DNA of 5,800 nt from Pseudomonadota bacterium (GCA_009778425.1 WRJU01000130.1:1-5800); one strand, 5' to 3'; shown: positions 1 to 5,800, counted from the first letter of the stretch. Program-made: numbers and translations. Notes: generated by a model not told the origin, from the sequence alone.

Positions 1-23
1 GCGGCATATCGGGAGAAAGGGAA

Positions 24-731
24 ATGAAATCAAAAAGACTTGAAATCGAACAAGTCGCTTCGTTCCTGCGTGATGGCATGACCATCATGTACGGGGGCTT
101 CATGGGCAACGGTACGCCGCTACGGATCGTGCAGGCCATTCTCGATTCGGGCGTCAAGGACTTGACGCTGATCGGGGACGACACGGCCTTTCTGGACGCC
201 ACAAAGGGGCCGGAAGGCGTAGGTCTGCTGGTTCGTAATAAACGTGTCAAGAAAATGATTACTTGCCATATCGGTTTAAATAAAGAAGCACAGCGCCAGA
301 TGCTTGCCGGTGAAATGGAAATCGAACTGAACCCCATCGGTACGCTGGCCGAGCGCATCCGCGCCGGCGGTTCCGGCCTGGGCGGCGTACTTACCCCGAC
401 GGGCGTGGGCACCTCGGTGAGCGAGGCCAAGCAGGACATCACCATCAACGGCCAGAAGTTCGACCAGAAACAGACGATCAACATCAACGGCAGGGATTAC
501 CTGCTGGAACTGCCACTGACCGCCGAGTTGGCCATACTGGAAGCGGCCAAGGCCGACACATTCGGCAACCTTGTCTGCTATCGCTCGATGCGCAACCACA
601 ACCCACTCATGGCGCTCGCCGGCAAAACGGTAATCGCGGAGGCGCTCGAAGTCGTTGAGGTCGGCACAATCGACCCGGATCACGTCATGATTCCCGGCAT
701 CCTGGTCGACCACCTCGTATACCCCGCCTGA
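24..731 (+). CDS. atoD: 3-oxoacid CoA-transferase, subunit A (AtoD-like)
   Basis: This is the alpha subunit (235 aa) of a cytoplasmic family I CoA-transferase, which moves CoA from a donor such as acetyl- or succinyl-CoA to a 3-oxoacid or short-chain fatty acid. Visible family motifs are the glycine-rich GGFMGNGTP (residues 24-32), GGSGLGG (115-121), TPTGVGT (124-130), NPLMALAG (193-200) and the C-terminal PDHVMIPGILVDH stretch (218-230). The ATG at 24 has a Shine-Dalgarno GGGAG at 11-15, eight bases upstream. The B subunit gene starts 12 bases after the stop, so the two are co-transcribed and form the heteromer. A near-repeat of 13 residues lies at about 139-156 (ITING then ININ-G), 39 bases apart in the DNA. 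Substrate (acetoacetate, butyrate, 3-oxoadipate or succinyl exchange) cannot be decided from sequence; the gene symbol is by resemblance. The family call is firm. Confidence 0.9.
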   Translation: MKSKRLEIEQVASFLRDGMTIMYGGFMGNGTPLRIVQAILDSGVKDLTLIGDDTAFLDATKGPEGVGLLVRNKRVKKMITCHIGLNKEAQRQMLAGEMEIELNPIGTLAERIRAGGSGLGGVLTPTGVGTSVSEAKQDITINGQKFDQKQTININGRDYLLELPLTAELAILEAAKADTFGNLVCYRSMRNHNPLMALAGKTVIAEALEVVEVGTIDPDHVMIPGILVDHLVYPA

Positions 732-743
732 AAGGAGACAGAC

Positions 744-1427
<684 letters not shown>

Positions 1428-1450
1428 GGCCGAAGACGTCTGAACGGAAC

Positions 1451-1497
1451 AATCCGAGCGATAGATTGTCGATTTTTGACAATCTATCGCTCGGATT
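1451..1497. repeat. Perfect 20-bp inverted repeat between CoA-transferase operon and pilin
   Basis: The arms 1451-1470 and 1478-1497 are exact reverse complements of 20 bases, around a 7-base loop (GATTTTT, 1471-1477). The repeat begins 23 bases after the atoA stop, so as RNA it would be a very stable hairpin ending the CoA-transferase transcript. It lacks a proper T-run: only TTTGTCACTTTT follows. It may work as a terminator or 3'-end stabiliser. As DNA it could also be a dyad binding site, because its centre lies roughly 105 bases upstream of the predicted pilin transcription start. The structure is seen directly; the role is inference. Confidence 0.85.
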
Positions 1498-1554
1498 TGT
1501 CACTTTTAGGCACTCATTTCGAGACTCCCGTCACACATAGAGGCCACACAAACC

Positions 1555-1570
1555 GGGCACGGCTCTTGCT
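1555..1570 (+). promoter_or_regulatory. Sigma-54 (RpoN) promoter of the pilin gene
   Basis: GGGCAC-N5-TTGCT matches the sigma-54 consensus TGGCAC-N5-TTGCW at all but the first base, with the invariant GG (-24) at 1556-1557 and GC (-12) at 1568-1569 in correct spacing. The predicted transcription start is near 1580, giving a leader of about 40 bases. Pilin genes of this type are known to be controlled by RpoN with the PilS/PilR two-component system in Pseudomonas and other bacteria; neither regulator is in this window. Confidence 0.82.
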
Positions 1571-1607
1571 GTATTCTGATCAGCGGAAAGCCCGCTTGTC
1601 ACCCAAC

Positions 1608-1612
1608 AGGAG
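1608..1612 (+). promoter_or_regulatory. Ribosome binding site deciding the pilin start
   Basis: AGGAG lies seven bases upstream of the ATG at 1620. It fixes this ATG as the start. The reading frame is open further upstream, but that would begin at a TTG inside the inverted repeat and before the sigma-54 promoter, and would bury the prepilin leader. Confidence 0.85.
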
Positions 1613-1619
1613 TTTCCAA

Positions 1620-2138
1620 ATGAAAAAGACCCAACAAGGCTTTACCCTCATCGAACTGATGATCGTCGTTGCGATCATCGGCATCTTGGCCGCCGTCGCG
1701 CTGCCCGCCTATCAGGACTACACCGCCCGCGCGCGAGTATCCGAGGTCATCTTGGCCGCGTCGTCCTGCCGCACGACCATTACCGAGGCTTCTCAAACAG
1801 GTTTGAATGTCGTTGCCGCCAATGGCTTTGGTTGCGGCGAAGATGCTGCTGGCCCAATTTCCCAGTACGTTCAAACACTCACCACGGCTAACGATGGCGT
1901 AATCACCGTGACGGCTCGGGGAATTTCGCAACTGGGCGGTAATAACGTCTTGGAACTTCGGCCTTTTACTGATGCTGATGCCCAAAATCCTGCTGTGCAG
2001 GATAATTTTCAAAGGGGCCAGGAACAAGCCATCGTCGCATGGCAATGTGGCCCAGCCGCCGCCAATGGCATAGACCCGAGATACCTGCCCGCAAGCTGCC
2101 GCGCTCTTGCTGCTGGTGGTGGTGGTGACGCGCCGTAA
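1620..2138 (+). CDS. pilA: Type IV prepilin (PilA/PilE-like major pilin)
   Basis: This is a 172-residue type IV pilin precursor, the subunit of a retractile pilus used for twitching, attachment or DNA uptake. The short class IVa leader MKKTQQG is followed by FTLIELM. Prepilin peptidase should cut after Gly7 and methylate Phe8, and the conserved Glu is at mature position 5. The hydrophobic helix covers about residues 8-31 and ends in LPAYQDYTARARVSE, the usual start of the amphipathic alpha1-C part. Four cysteines are present: Cys143 and Cys160, in WQCG and LPASC, are the classic C-terminal D-loop disulfide, while Cys50 and Cys72 may form a second bridge in the alpha-beta loop. The C-terminus ends in a glycine-rich tail after the D-loop. 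The gene stands alone with its own RpoN promoter and terminator; assembly genes are elsewhere. The middle of the gene has more relaxed base use than the flanking genes, as is common in variable pilin regions. Confidence 0.95.
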   Translation: MKKTQQGFTLIELMIVVAIIGILAAVALPAYQDYTARARVSEVILAASSCRTTITEASQTGLNVVAANGFGCGEDAAGPISQYVQTLTTANDGVITVTARGISQLGGNNVLELRPFTDADAQNPAVQDNFQRGQEQAIVAWQCGPAAANGIDPRYLPASCRALAAGGGGDAP

Positions 2139-2153
2139 CTCTTGATGTATCCC

Positions 2154-2185
2154 AAAAACCGGCTGGAGATTCAGCCGGTTTTTTT
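2154..2185 (+). terminator. Intrinsic terminator after the pilin gene
   Basis: The stem CCGGCTG (2159-2165) pairs with CAGCCGG (2172-2178) around a 6-base loop, followed by seven Ts (2179-2185). The As at 2154-2158 can extend the stem. It lies 15 bases after the pilin stop, so the pilin message is monocistronic. Confidence 0.93.
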
Positions 2186-2217
2186 ATTGGTGCAAAGCGC
2201 CTGAAATAAAGCCTTCC

Positions 2218-2254
2218 TTGTATATTTCTTCTATTTGTATTACACTGAAATACA
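2218..2254 (+). promoter_or_regulatory. Probable promoter and operator of the toxin-antitoxin operon
   Basis: This AT-rich stretch sits just upstream of the antitoxin. A possible sigma-70 promoter is TTGTAT (2218-2223), a 17-base spacer, then TACACT (2241-2246); the match is moderate. Overlapping the -10 is a small dyad, TGTA-T-TACA (2236-2244), and a wider one, TGTATT (2236-2241) with AATACA (2249-2254). Ribbon-helix-helix antitoxins usually repress their own operon by binding such short palindromes, so this is the likely autoregulatory operator. The dyads are seen; the function is inferred. Confidence 0.5.
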
Positions 2255-2275
2255 TTAATAGCAGGAGAATGAACA

Positions 2276-2539
2276 ATGGCTGTCAGCCGCATGGTTCAGG
2301 CTCGTGTGCCGGGTGAAATACAAGAAGCCGCCAATAAGGTCATCCAAGCAGCGGGCTTGACCGTTAGCGACGTAGTACGGGTGTTGATGACCCGCATTGC
2401 ACAGGACAAGTCCATTCCGGCAGTGCTGTTCCAGCCCAACGCGGAGACCTTGGAGGCTTTCGCCGAAATTGAACGTGGGAACCTGAAGCGGTTCGACTCC
2501 GTCGATGCCCTGTTCGCCGATCTACATGCGGACGATTGA
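2276..2539 (+). CDS. dinJ: RelB/DinJ-family antitoxin
   Basis: This 87-residue protein is the antitoxin of a type II toxin-antitoxin pair. It would neutralise the downstream YafQ-like toxin by direct binding and repress the operon through its DNA-binding domain. The N-terminal part (about 1-45) fits a ribbon-helix-helix fold: a beta strand with RMVQARVP, helix A, then the helix containing TVSDVVRVLMTRIAQ. The stretch IAQDKSIPAVLFQPNAETLEA (41-61) resembles the RelB/DinJ signature, in which a hydrophobic 'IP..L..PN.ET' segment follows the second helix. The C-terminal half, with DSVDALFADL, is the likely toxin-binding region. The ATG at 2276 has AGGAG at 2263-2267, eight bases upstream. Its end overlaps the toxin start by 14 bases, the normal antitoxin-first order. 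Confidence 0.88.
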   Translation: MAVSRMVQARVPGEIQEAANKVIQAAGLTVSDVVRVLMTRIAQDKSIPAVLFQPNAETLEAFAEIERGNLKRFDSVDALFADLHADD

Positions 2540-2807
2540 GCGCACTACCGCTTTCAAGCGGGACTTTAAGCGCGAGGCAAAAGGGCCGTATCGTGTCTTA
2601 CTGGATACCGAGCTGCGAAAAATCATTGAGGCATTGGCAAACGATGAACCGCTGGAAGCGCGACACCGCGACCACGCGCTAACCGGCAACTGGAAAGACT
2701 ATCGGGATTGCCACGTCAGACCCGACCTGGTACTGATCTATCGTGTCATTGGCACTGACCGTCTGATTCTGGCTCGGTTTGGCTCTCACTCTCAACTCAA
2801 CCTGTGA
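2526..2807 (+). CDS. yafQ: YafQ-family mRNA interferase toxin
   Basis: This 93-residue toxin of the RelE/ParE superfamily should cut mRNA on the ribosome when freed from its antitoxin. It begins MRTIERTTAFKRDFKRE, a typical YafQ start, and carries RDHALTGNW, RDCHVRPDLVLIYR and ARFGSHSQL. The residues aligned with the E. coli YafQ active site are all present: His50, His63, Asp67 and, one position on, His88. The toxin therefore looks intact. The start at 2526 is chosen because it gives the family's usual N-terminus and length; an ATG seven codons earlier in frame would add atypical residues. There is no clear Shine-Dalgarno, and the start lies 14 bases inside the antitoxin gene, so translation is probably coupled to it. 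Confidence 0.9.
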   Translation: MRTIERTTAFKRDFKREAKGPYRVLLDTELRKIIEALANDEPLEARHRDHALTGNWKDYRDCHVRPDLVLIYRVIGTDRLILARFGSHSQLNL

Positions 2808-2919
2808 TTGCTCAAATAAGCCACTCACAAAAAACAGAAAGTCACACCCGCCCGTTTCAAATGTCCCGCTACCTCCTCCCCGATACGCAGTAAGCTCACA
2901 GCATGGTCTCTTCCGGCCA

Positions 2920-4533
2920 ATGAAACGAACGGCGATGAAACCGCTCTTTGCCCATTTTCCGCTGCTTTGCTCCCTCGCGCTTGCCGCCATCATGGCGACG
3001 GTTCCCGTGACGGCGCATGCGGATATTTGGGAAAAAATCGTCAGCGACAGCGGCCACACGATTGAAATCGACTCTTCCGTCATTTTCAATACCGATCGCG
3101 GCGCAAAGGTGTCGTGGGGACGGATCGTGCTGAACGACTCCGAGGCGAAACAAGCCGGATACCGGATGATCAAGGCGCTGAACCGCTACGATTGCCTTGG
3201 CCGGAGTTTCACGATCATCAAACGGGTCTACATGGACGACCACACTAACATCCTCCGCGAGGAAACCGTGCCTGAGCCGCGACCAGTGACAGTGCGGAAC
3301 AATTCGGTCGATGAGCGGATATGGCGCAAGGTGTGCGGTCTGCCAACAGCATCCGCAAACGGCAAGCGAGACAAAAAAGCGGCCTTGAACGCCATCGGCC
3401 AACTCGCCGACGCGGCTCATCAGGCCGCCCGGAATGCCCTCCCGCCTACCGAGCCTGTAAAGGAGGAAACGCCCCCACCACAGCCCAAGGCCATATTGCT
3501 CCCAACCTCTACTGAAAAACCCGTAGCGCAAAAAACCTCGGCGACGGTCGCCGCAGACCCGCCGCCAACACCGGCTCCAGCCGCGCCCCCGGCACCTATC
3601 GTCCCGATTGCGCCCATTCAGATCAAACCCCTCCAGATGCCTGCGATGCCGCAGAATCCGGCTGTTCCCAAACCCCCTGCGCTCCCTGAGATTCCGCAAC
3701 CGCAGAAACGGCCTCCCAATACCTCGCCTCCCCCACGGCGCGAACCGGCAGCAATACAGCCTCTCGTCCTGCCCGCTCCTGCTCCCACTACATCGCCGCG
3801 AAAACCGGCAAGCGCGCCCACGCAACAGCCCGCCTCCTTTTCGGAAAGCGGCGAGGGTTGGGCTTATTCCGGCGCGGTCGGGCCGGAGTTCTGGGGAAAA
3901 CTGCGCCCGGAATGGAAGGCGTGCACCGAAGGCAAGCGGCAGTCCCCCATCGACTTCACGACGAACCAGCCTGTCCCGGTCGATCTCGATCCGGTGAAGT
4001 TCGACTATCGCCCGGCGAGCTTCATCATCACCAACGGCTCCCGGCAATTACAGATCAGAATCACGGAAGGCATGGGCATGGAAGTGCGCGGGCAGCGTTA
4101 TCTTCTGGAAGGCCTTACCCTGCACCGCCCGGCTGAGACGCGCATCGACAACAAGATTGCCGACATGGAGGCGCATTTTTTCCATCGTGACGGCAAGGGC
4201 CAGATCGCGGTACTGGCCGTACAGTTCGCGCGTGGCAGCCAGCCCAGCGCGCCGCTGCAAACCCTGCTCAACAACCTGCCGCTGGAAAAGGGAGACAGCT
4301 ACACACCTCAAGCCACGCTGGACATGGCCGCGTTCCTGCCAACGAGCACGGCGCACTATCTCTACATGGGTTCGCTCACCATGCCGCCCTGCACCGAGGG
4401 CGTGCTATGGGTGGTGATGAAAGAGCCGATGACGATCTCGGATGAACAGTACGAGGTTTTCTCCCGCCTTCACGCGGATAACGCCCGTCCGCCGCAGCCC
4501 GCTTTCGACCGCCTGATCCTGGAATCGCGCTGA
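2920..4533 (+). CDS. Exported protein: adhesin-E-like domain, Pro-rich linker, alpha-carbonic-anhydrase-like domain
   Basis: This is a 537-residue exported fusion protein. A Sec signal peptide covers residues 1-34 (basic start, hydrophobic PLLCSLALAAIMA, cut after AHA). Residues 35 to about 142 resemble the surface-adhesin protein E domain: DIWEKI near the start, a W-G strand, Cys92 in RYDCLGRSF and Cys139 in WRKVCGLP, likely disulfide-bonded. Residues 175-306 are a linker of about one third proline. Residues 313-535 are an alpha-carbonic-anhydrase fold, with WAYSGAVGPEFWGKL (314-328), QSPIDF (341-346), MEAHFFH (416-422) and GSLTMPPCTE (484-493); Cys335 and Cys491 fit the bacterial disulfide. 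Of the zinc histidines, His402 and His419 remain but the first is Thr400 (GLTLH instead of FHFH), and the proton-shuttle His is Ser374, so normal activity is doubtful. The start lacks a clear Shine-Dalgarno; the ATG at 2935 is an alternative and keeps the signal peptide. The protein is probably periplasmic or surface-exposed. Confidence 0.82.
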   Translation: MKRTAMKPLFAHFPLLCSLALAAIMATVPVTAHADIWEKIVSDSGHTIEIDSSVIFNTDRGAKVSWGRIVLNDSEAKQAGYRMIKALNRYDCLGRSFTIIKRVYMDDHTNILREETVPEPRPVTVRNNSVDERIWRKVCGLPTASANGKRDKKAALNAIGQLADAAHQAARNALPPTEPVKEETPPPQPKAILLPTSTEKPVAQKTSATVAADPPPTPAPAAPPAPIVPIAPIQIKPLQMPAMPQNPAVPKPPALPEIPQPQKRPPNTSPPPRREPAAIQPLVLPAPAPTTSPRKPASAPTQQPASFSESGEGWAYSGAVGPEFWGKLRPEWKACTEGKRQSPIDFTTNQPVPVDLDPVKFDYRPASFIITNGSRQLQIRITEGMGMEVRGQRYLLEGLTLHRPAETRIDNKIADMEAHFFHRDGKGQIAVLAVQFARGSQPSAPLQTLLNNLPLEKGDSYTPQATLDMAAFLPTSTAHYLYMGSLTMPPCTEGVLWVVMKEPMTISDEQYEVFSRLHADNARPPQPAFDRLILESR

Positions 4534-4538
4534 ACGCG

Positions 4539-4570
4539 AAAAAAAACCCGCATGGCTTGCGCCATGCGGG
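4539..4570 (-). terminator. Intrinsic terminator of the minus-strand adhesin gene
   Basis: A 10-bp perfect stem (4547-4556 with 4561-4570, loop of four) is flanked at its low-coordinate side by eight As (4539-4546). Read on the minus strand this is a GC-rich hairpin followed by eight Us, starting 34 bases after the adhesin stop codon. On the plus strand no T-run follows, so it serves mainly the minus-strand gene, although the hairpin would also form in the convergent plus-strand transcript. Confidence 0.9.
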
Positions 4571-4603
4571 AATTGATCCATCTTGCTTGCTTTCTCGTGA
4601 ACC

Positions 4604-5800
4604 TTACTTGTCGTCGACCAGGTTGCCGTTCTTGATCATCTGGTCGATGGCATCCTGACCATAGTTACCGCCAGTCAAATCGATTCCTTCGATCACGATG
4701 TTCAACGACGGCGCAGACGTATCGACAGGTGTGACCGCGATGACCGTATTGCCGCTGTTATCAGAGGATACGCTCAAATGTTCCTCATTGAAGAGGTAGT
4801 CGTCTCCTTCCCGGAGCAGGTCGCGCAGATCGAGTTTGTCTCCTTCTGAAGCATTGAACCCGTTTACGGTATTCGTCACCGAATCTCCGTGCCCAAGATC
4901 AGCCAAGCTCCATTTGAAGACATCGACGACGCCATCCGTACCGCTCAAATCGCCGTGTTCCGCACCACCGTCGTGGACGGTCGTGGGGACTGGCGGTCCC
5001 GGCACATGCAGCGTCACCGTCGCCCAGTTGCTCGGGCTGTTGTCGCCGTCGTTGAGCTGGTACTGAAACGAATCCTCGCCCTTGAAGGCGCCTGACGGGG
5101 GCCTGTACTCGAAGCTGCCGTCCTGGTTGATCCACACCCAGCCGTCATTGGCAGTTGCAAACGCCGCACCAAGGTCACCGGGGTTGTATTTGCCCTCTGG
5201 CACCTCTAAGCCCGCCGCATTTTCATCCGCCCTGACCTGCCAGACGATGTTTTGGATGCTGTCTTCATCTGCCTTCAACACATAGTCCGCCGACTGTATG
5301 TCGCTGTCCATCACGTTGCCATGGAAACGCTTTATTATGTTTATTTCGGTCAGCGCGTAATTGTCGTCGTTCGCTATCGGCACAGTGTCGAGGATGTCGA
5401 TATTGACCATGGTCGGCTCGCTCAGATTGCCGCTGGCATCCTTCGCAATGTACTGAAAGTGGTCGACGTCGGAAATATCGTCACCATGGTCGCGCACTGG
5501 CGCAACATACGTGAAGGTGCCGTCCTGCATGATCCTCACGCCGCCACCGAGCTCGGTTTCGAACTCGAACCCCTTGATCGGGTCGACAACGTGTTCCTCG
5601 CCATTGATGACCACTTTGGTGACAAGGACGCCTCTGGGGTCGTTGTCCAGCACGTTGTGCTTCGTGACGCTGGTCTCCAGCACTTCGTAGTTGTCTTCCA
5701 CGCTTATCGGTGGGACGGGCGGCCCCGGCACATGGAACGTCACCGTCGCCCAGTTGCTCGGACTGTTGTCGCCGTCGTTGAGCTGGTACTGGAACGTATC
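4604..5800 (-). CDS. Large modular repeat adhesin, C-terminal part, type I secreted (partial)
   Basis: This is the C-terminal 398 residues of a large protein; the frame is open through the window edge, so the start is missing. Numbering from the edge, residues 1-30 are the end of one repeat domain (FQYQLNDGDNSPSNWATVT). Residues about 34-138 and 141-269 are two cadherin/Ig-like (VCBS or Big_9-like) domains, marked by DNYEV with VLDNDP, QDGTFTYVAP, ANDDNYAL, NQDGSFEYRPPSGAF-GEDSFQY, and acidic, probably calcium-binding, turns. Residues about 277-398 match the C-terminal target domain of type I-secreted adhesins: VDVFKWSLADLG, a VNGF-GDKLDLRDLL core, IEGIDLTGG, and a final IDQMIKNGNLVDDK. The product should be exported through an ABC transporter/TolC-type channel and act in surface attachment or biofilm. 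Cysteine is absent from the visible part, as usual for such proteins. The gene is convergent with the carbonic-anhydrase-like gene and ends in its own terminator. The exact repeat family is uncertain; the secreted-adhesin call is firm. Confidence 0.88.
   Translation of the reverse strand, partial: DTFQYQLNDGDNSPSNWATVTFHVPGPPVPPISVEDNYEVLETSVTKHNVLDNDPRGVLVTKVVINGEEHVVDPIKGFEFETELGGGVRIMQDGTFTYVAPVRDHGDDISDVDHFQYIAKDASGNLSEPTMVNIDILDTVPIANDDNYALTEINIIKRFHGNVMDSDIQSADYVLKADEDSIQNIVWQVRADENAAGLEVPEGKYNPGDLGAAFATANDGWVWINQDGSFEYRPPSGAFKGEDSFQYQLNDGDNSPSNWATVTLHVPGPPVPTTVHDGGAEHGDLSGTDGVVDVFKWSLADLGHGDSVTNTVNGFNASEGDKLDLRDLLREGDDYLFNEEHLSVSSDNSGNTVIAVTPVDTSAPSLNIVIEGIDLTGGNYGQDAIDQMIKNGNLVDDK
4986..5074 (-). 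repeat. Direct repeat copy within the adhesin gene (C-terminal copy)
   Basis: This 89-base segment matches 5712-5800 with about seven mismatches (roughly 92% identity), at a spacing of 726 bases (242 codons). It encodes the domain end FQYQLNDGDNSPSNWATVT and the hinge HVPGPPVP. It marks the repeating unit of the adhesin. Confidence 0.9.
5712..5800 (-). repeat. Direct repeat copy within the adhesin gene (N-terminal copy, reaches window edge)
   Basis: This is the partner of the copy at 4986-5074. Identity runs right up to the window edge, so the repeat probably continues beyond it. The high DNA identity suggests recent duplication or gene conversion among modules. Confidence 0.9.

Noticed and set aside
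1507..1521. A second GGCAC motif upstream of the pilin as an extra sigma-54 site
   Set aside because: No GC pair is found at the required -12 spacing.
1476..1619. N-terminal extension of the pilin frame from a TTG at 1476
   Set aside because: The TTG lies inside the palindrome and upstream of the sigma-54 promoter and ribosome site. It would put 48 residues before the prepilin leader, which must be at the N-terminus.
2779..2919. Longer start for the CA-like protein at 2779, overlapping the toxin end
   Set aside because: It would bury the signal peptide behind 47 residues without homology-like character. The ATGs at 2920 or 2935 place the signal peptide correctly.
2959..2970. Possible lipoprotein signal (PLLC in the signal peptide)
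   Set aside because: The residues before the Cys do not fit a lipobox (no small residue at -1), and a good AHA cleavage site follows further on.
2896..4047. Long open frame on the minus strand opposite the CA-like gene
   Set aside because: It is a shadow of a GC- and proline-rich plus-strand gene. Its translation is rich in Arg/Gly/Trp with no recognisable domain, whereas the plus strand has clear domains.

Overview
The window looks like part of a Gram-negative chromosome, most likely a betaproteobacterium. The evidence is moderately high GC in the coding regions, a Neisseria/Pseudomonas-type type IV pilin behind a sigma-54 promoter, a DinJ/YafQ-type toxin-antitoxin pair, an exported protein with a surface-adhesin-like domain, and the end of a large type I-secreted adhesin. 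The genus cannot be read from the sequence. No RNA genes, insertion sequences or CRISPR arrays were seen.

Layout: (1) 24-1427 (+) is a two-gene operon for the A and B subunits of a family I 3-oxoacid CoA-transferase (AtoD/AtoA-like), a metabolic enzyme that activates acids such as acetoacetate or short-chain fatty acids by CoA transfer. (2) 1428-1619 is a 192-base intergenic region with a perfect 20-bp inverted repeat (1451-1497) and a near-consensus sigma-54 promoter (1555-1570). (3) 1620-2138 (+) is a major-type type IV pilin, closed by a textbook intrinsic terminator (2154-2185). (4) 2218-2807 (+) is an AT-rich promoter/operator followed by overlapping antitoxin and toxin genes of the DinJ-YafQ type. 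(5) 2920-4533 (+) encodes a 537-residue exported protein: signal peptide, adhesin-E-like domain, a linker of about 130 residues that is one third proline, and an alpha-carbonic-anhydrase-like domain lacking one of the three zinc histidines and the proton-shuttle histidine. (6) A hairpin at 4539-4570 with its T-run on the minus strand terminates the convergent gene. (7) 4604-5800 (-) is the C-terminal 398 residues of a modular repeat adhesin with a type I secretion C-terminal domain; its start lies beyond the window.

Three of the four transcription units after the CoA-transferase concern the cell surface (pilin, exported CA-like fusion, secreted adhesin), with a toxin-antitoxin module between them. 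The most unusual item is the adhesin-E-like/carbonic-anhydrase-like fusion, whose active site appears degenerate. This suggests a binding or structural role rather than CO2 hydration, which is an inference from motifs only.
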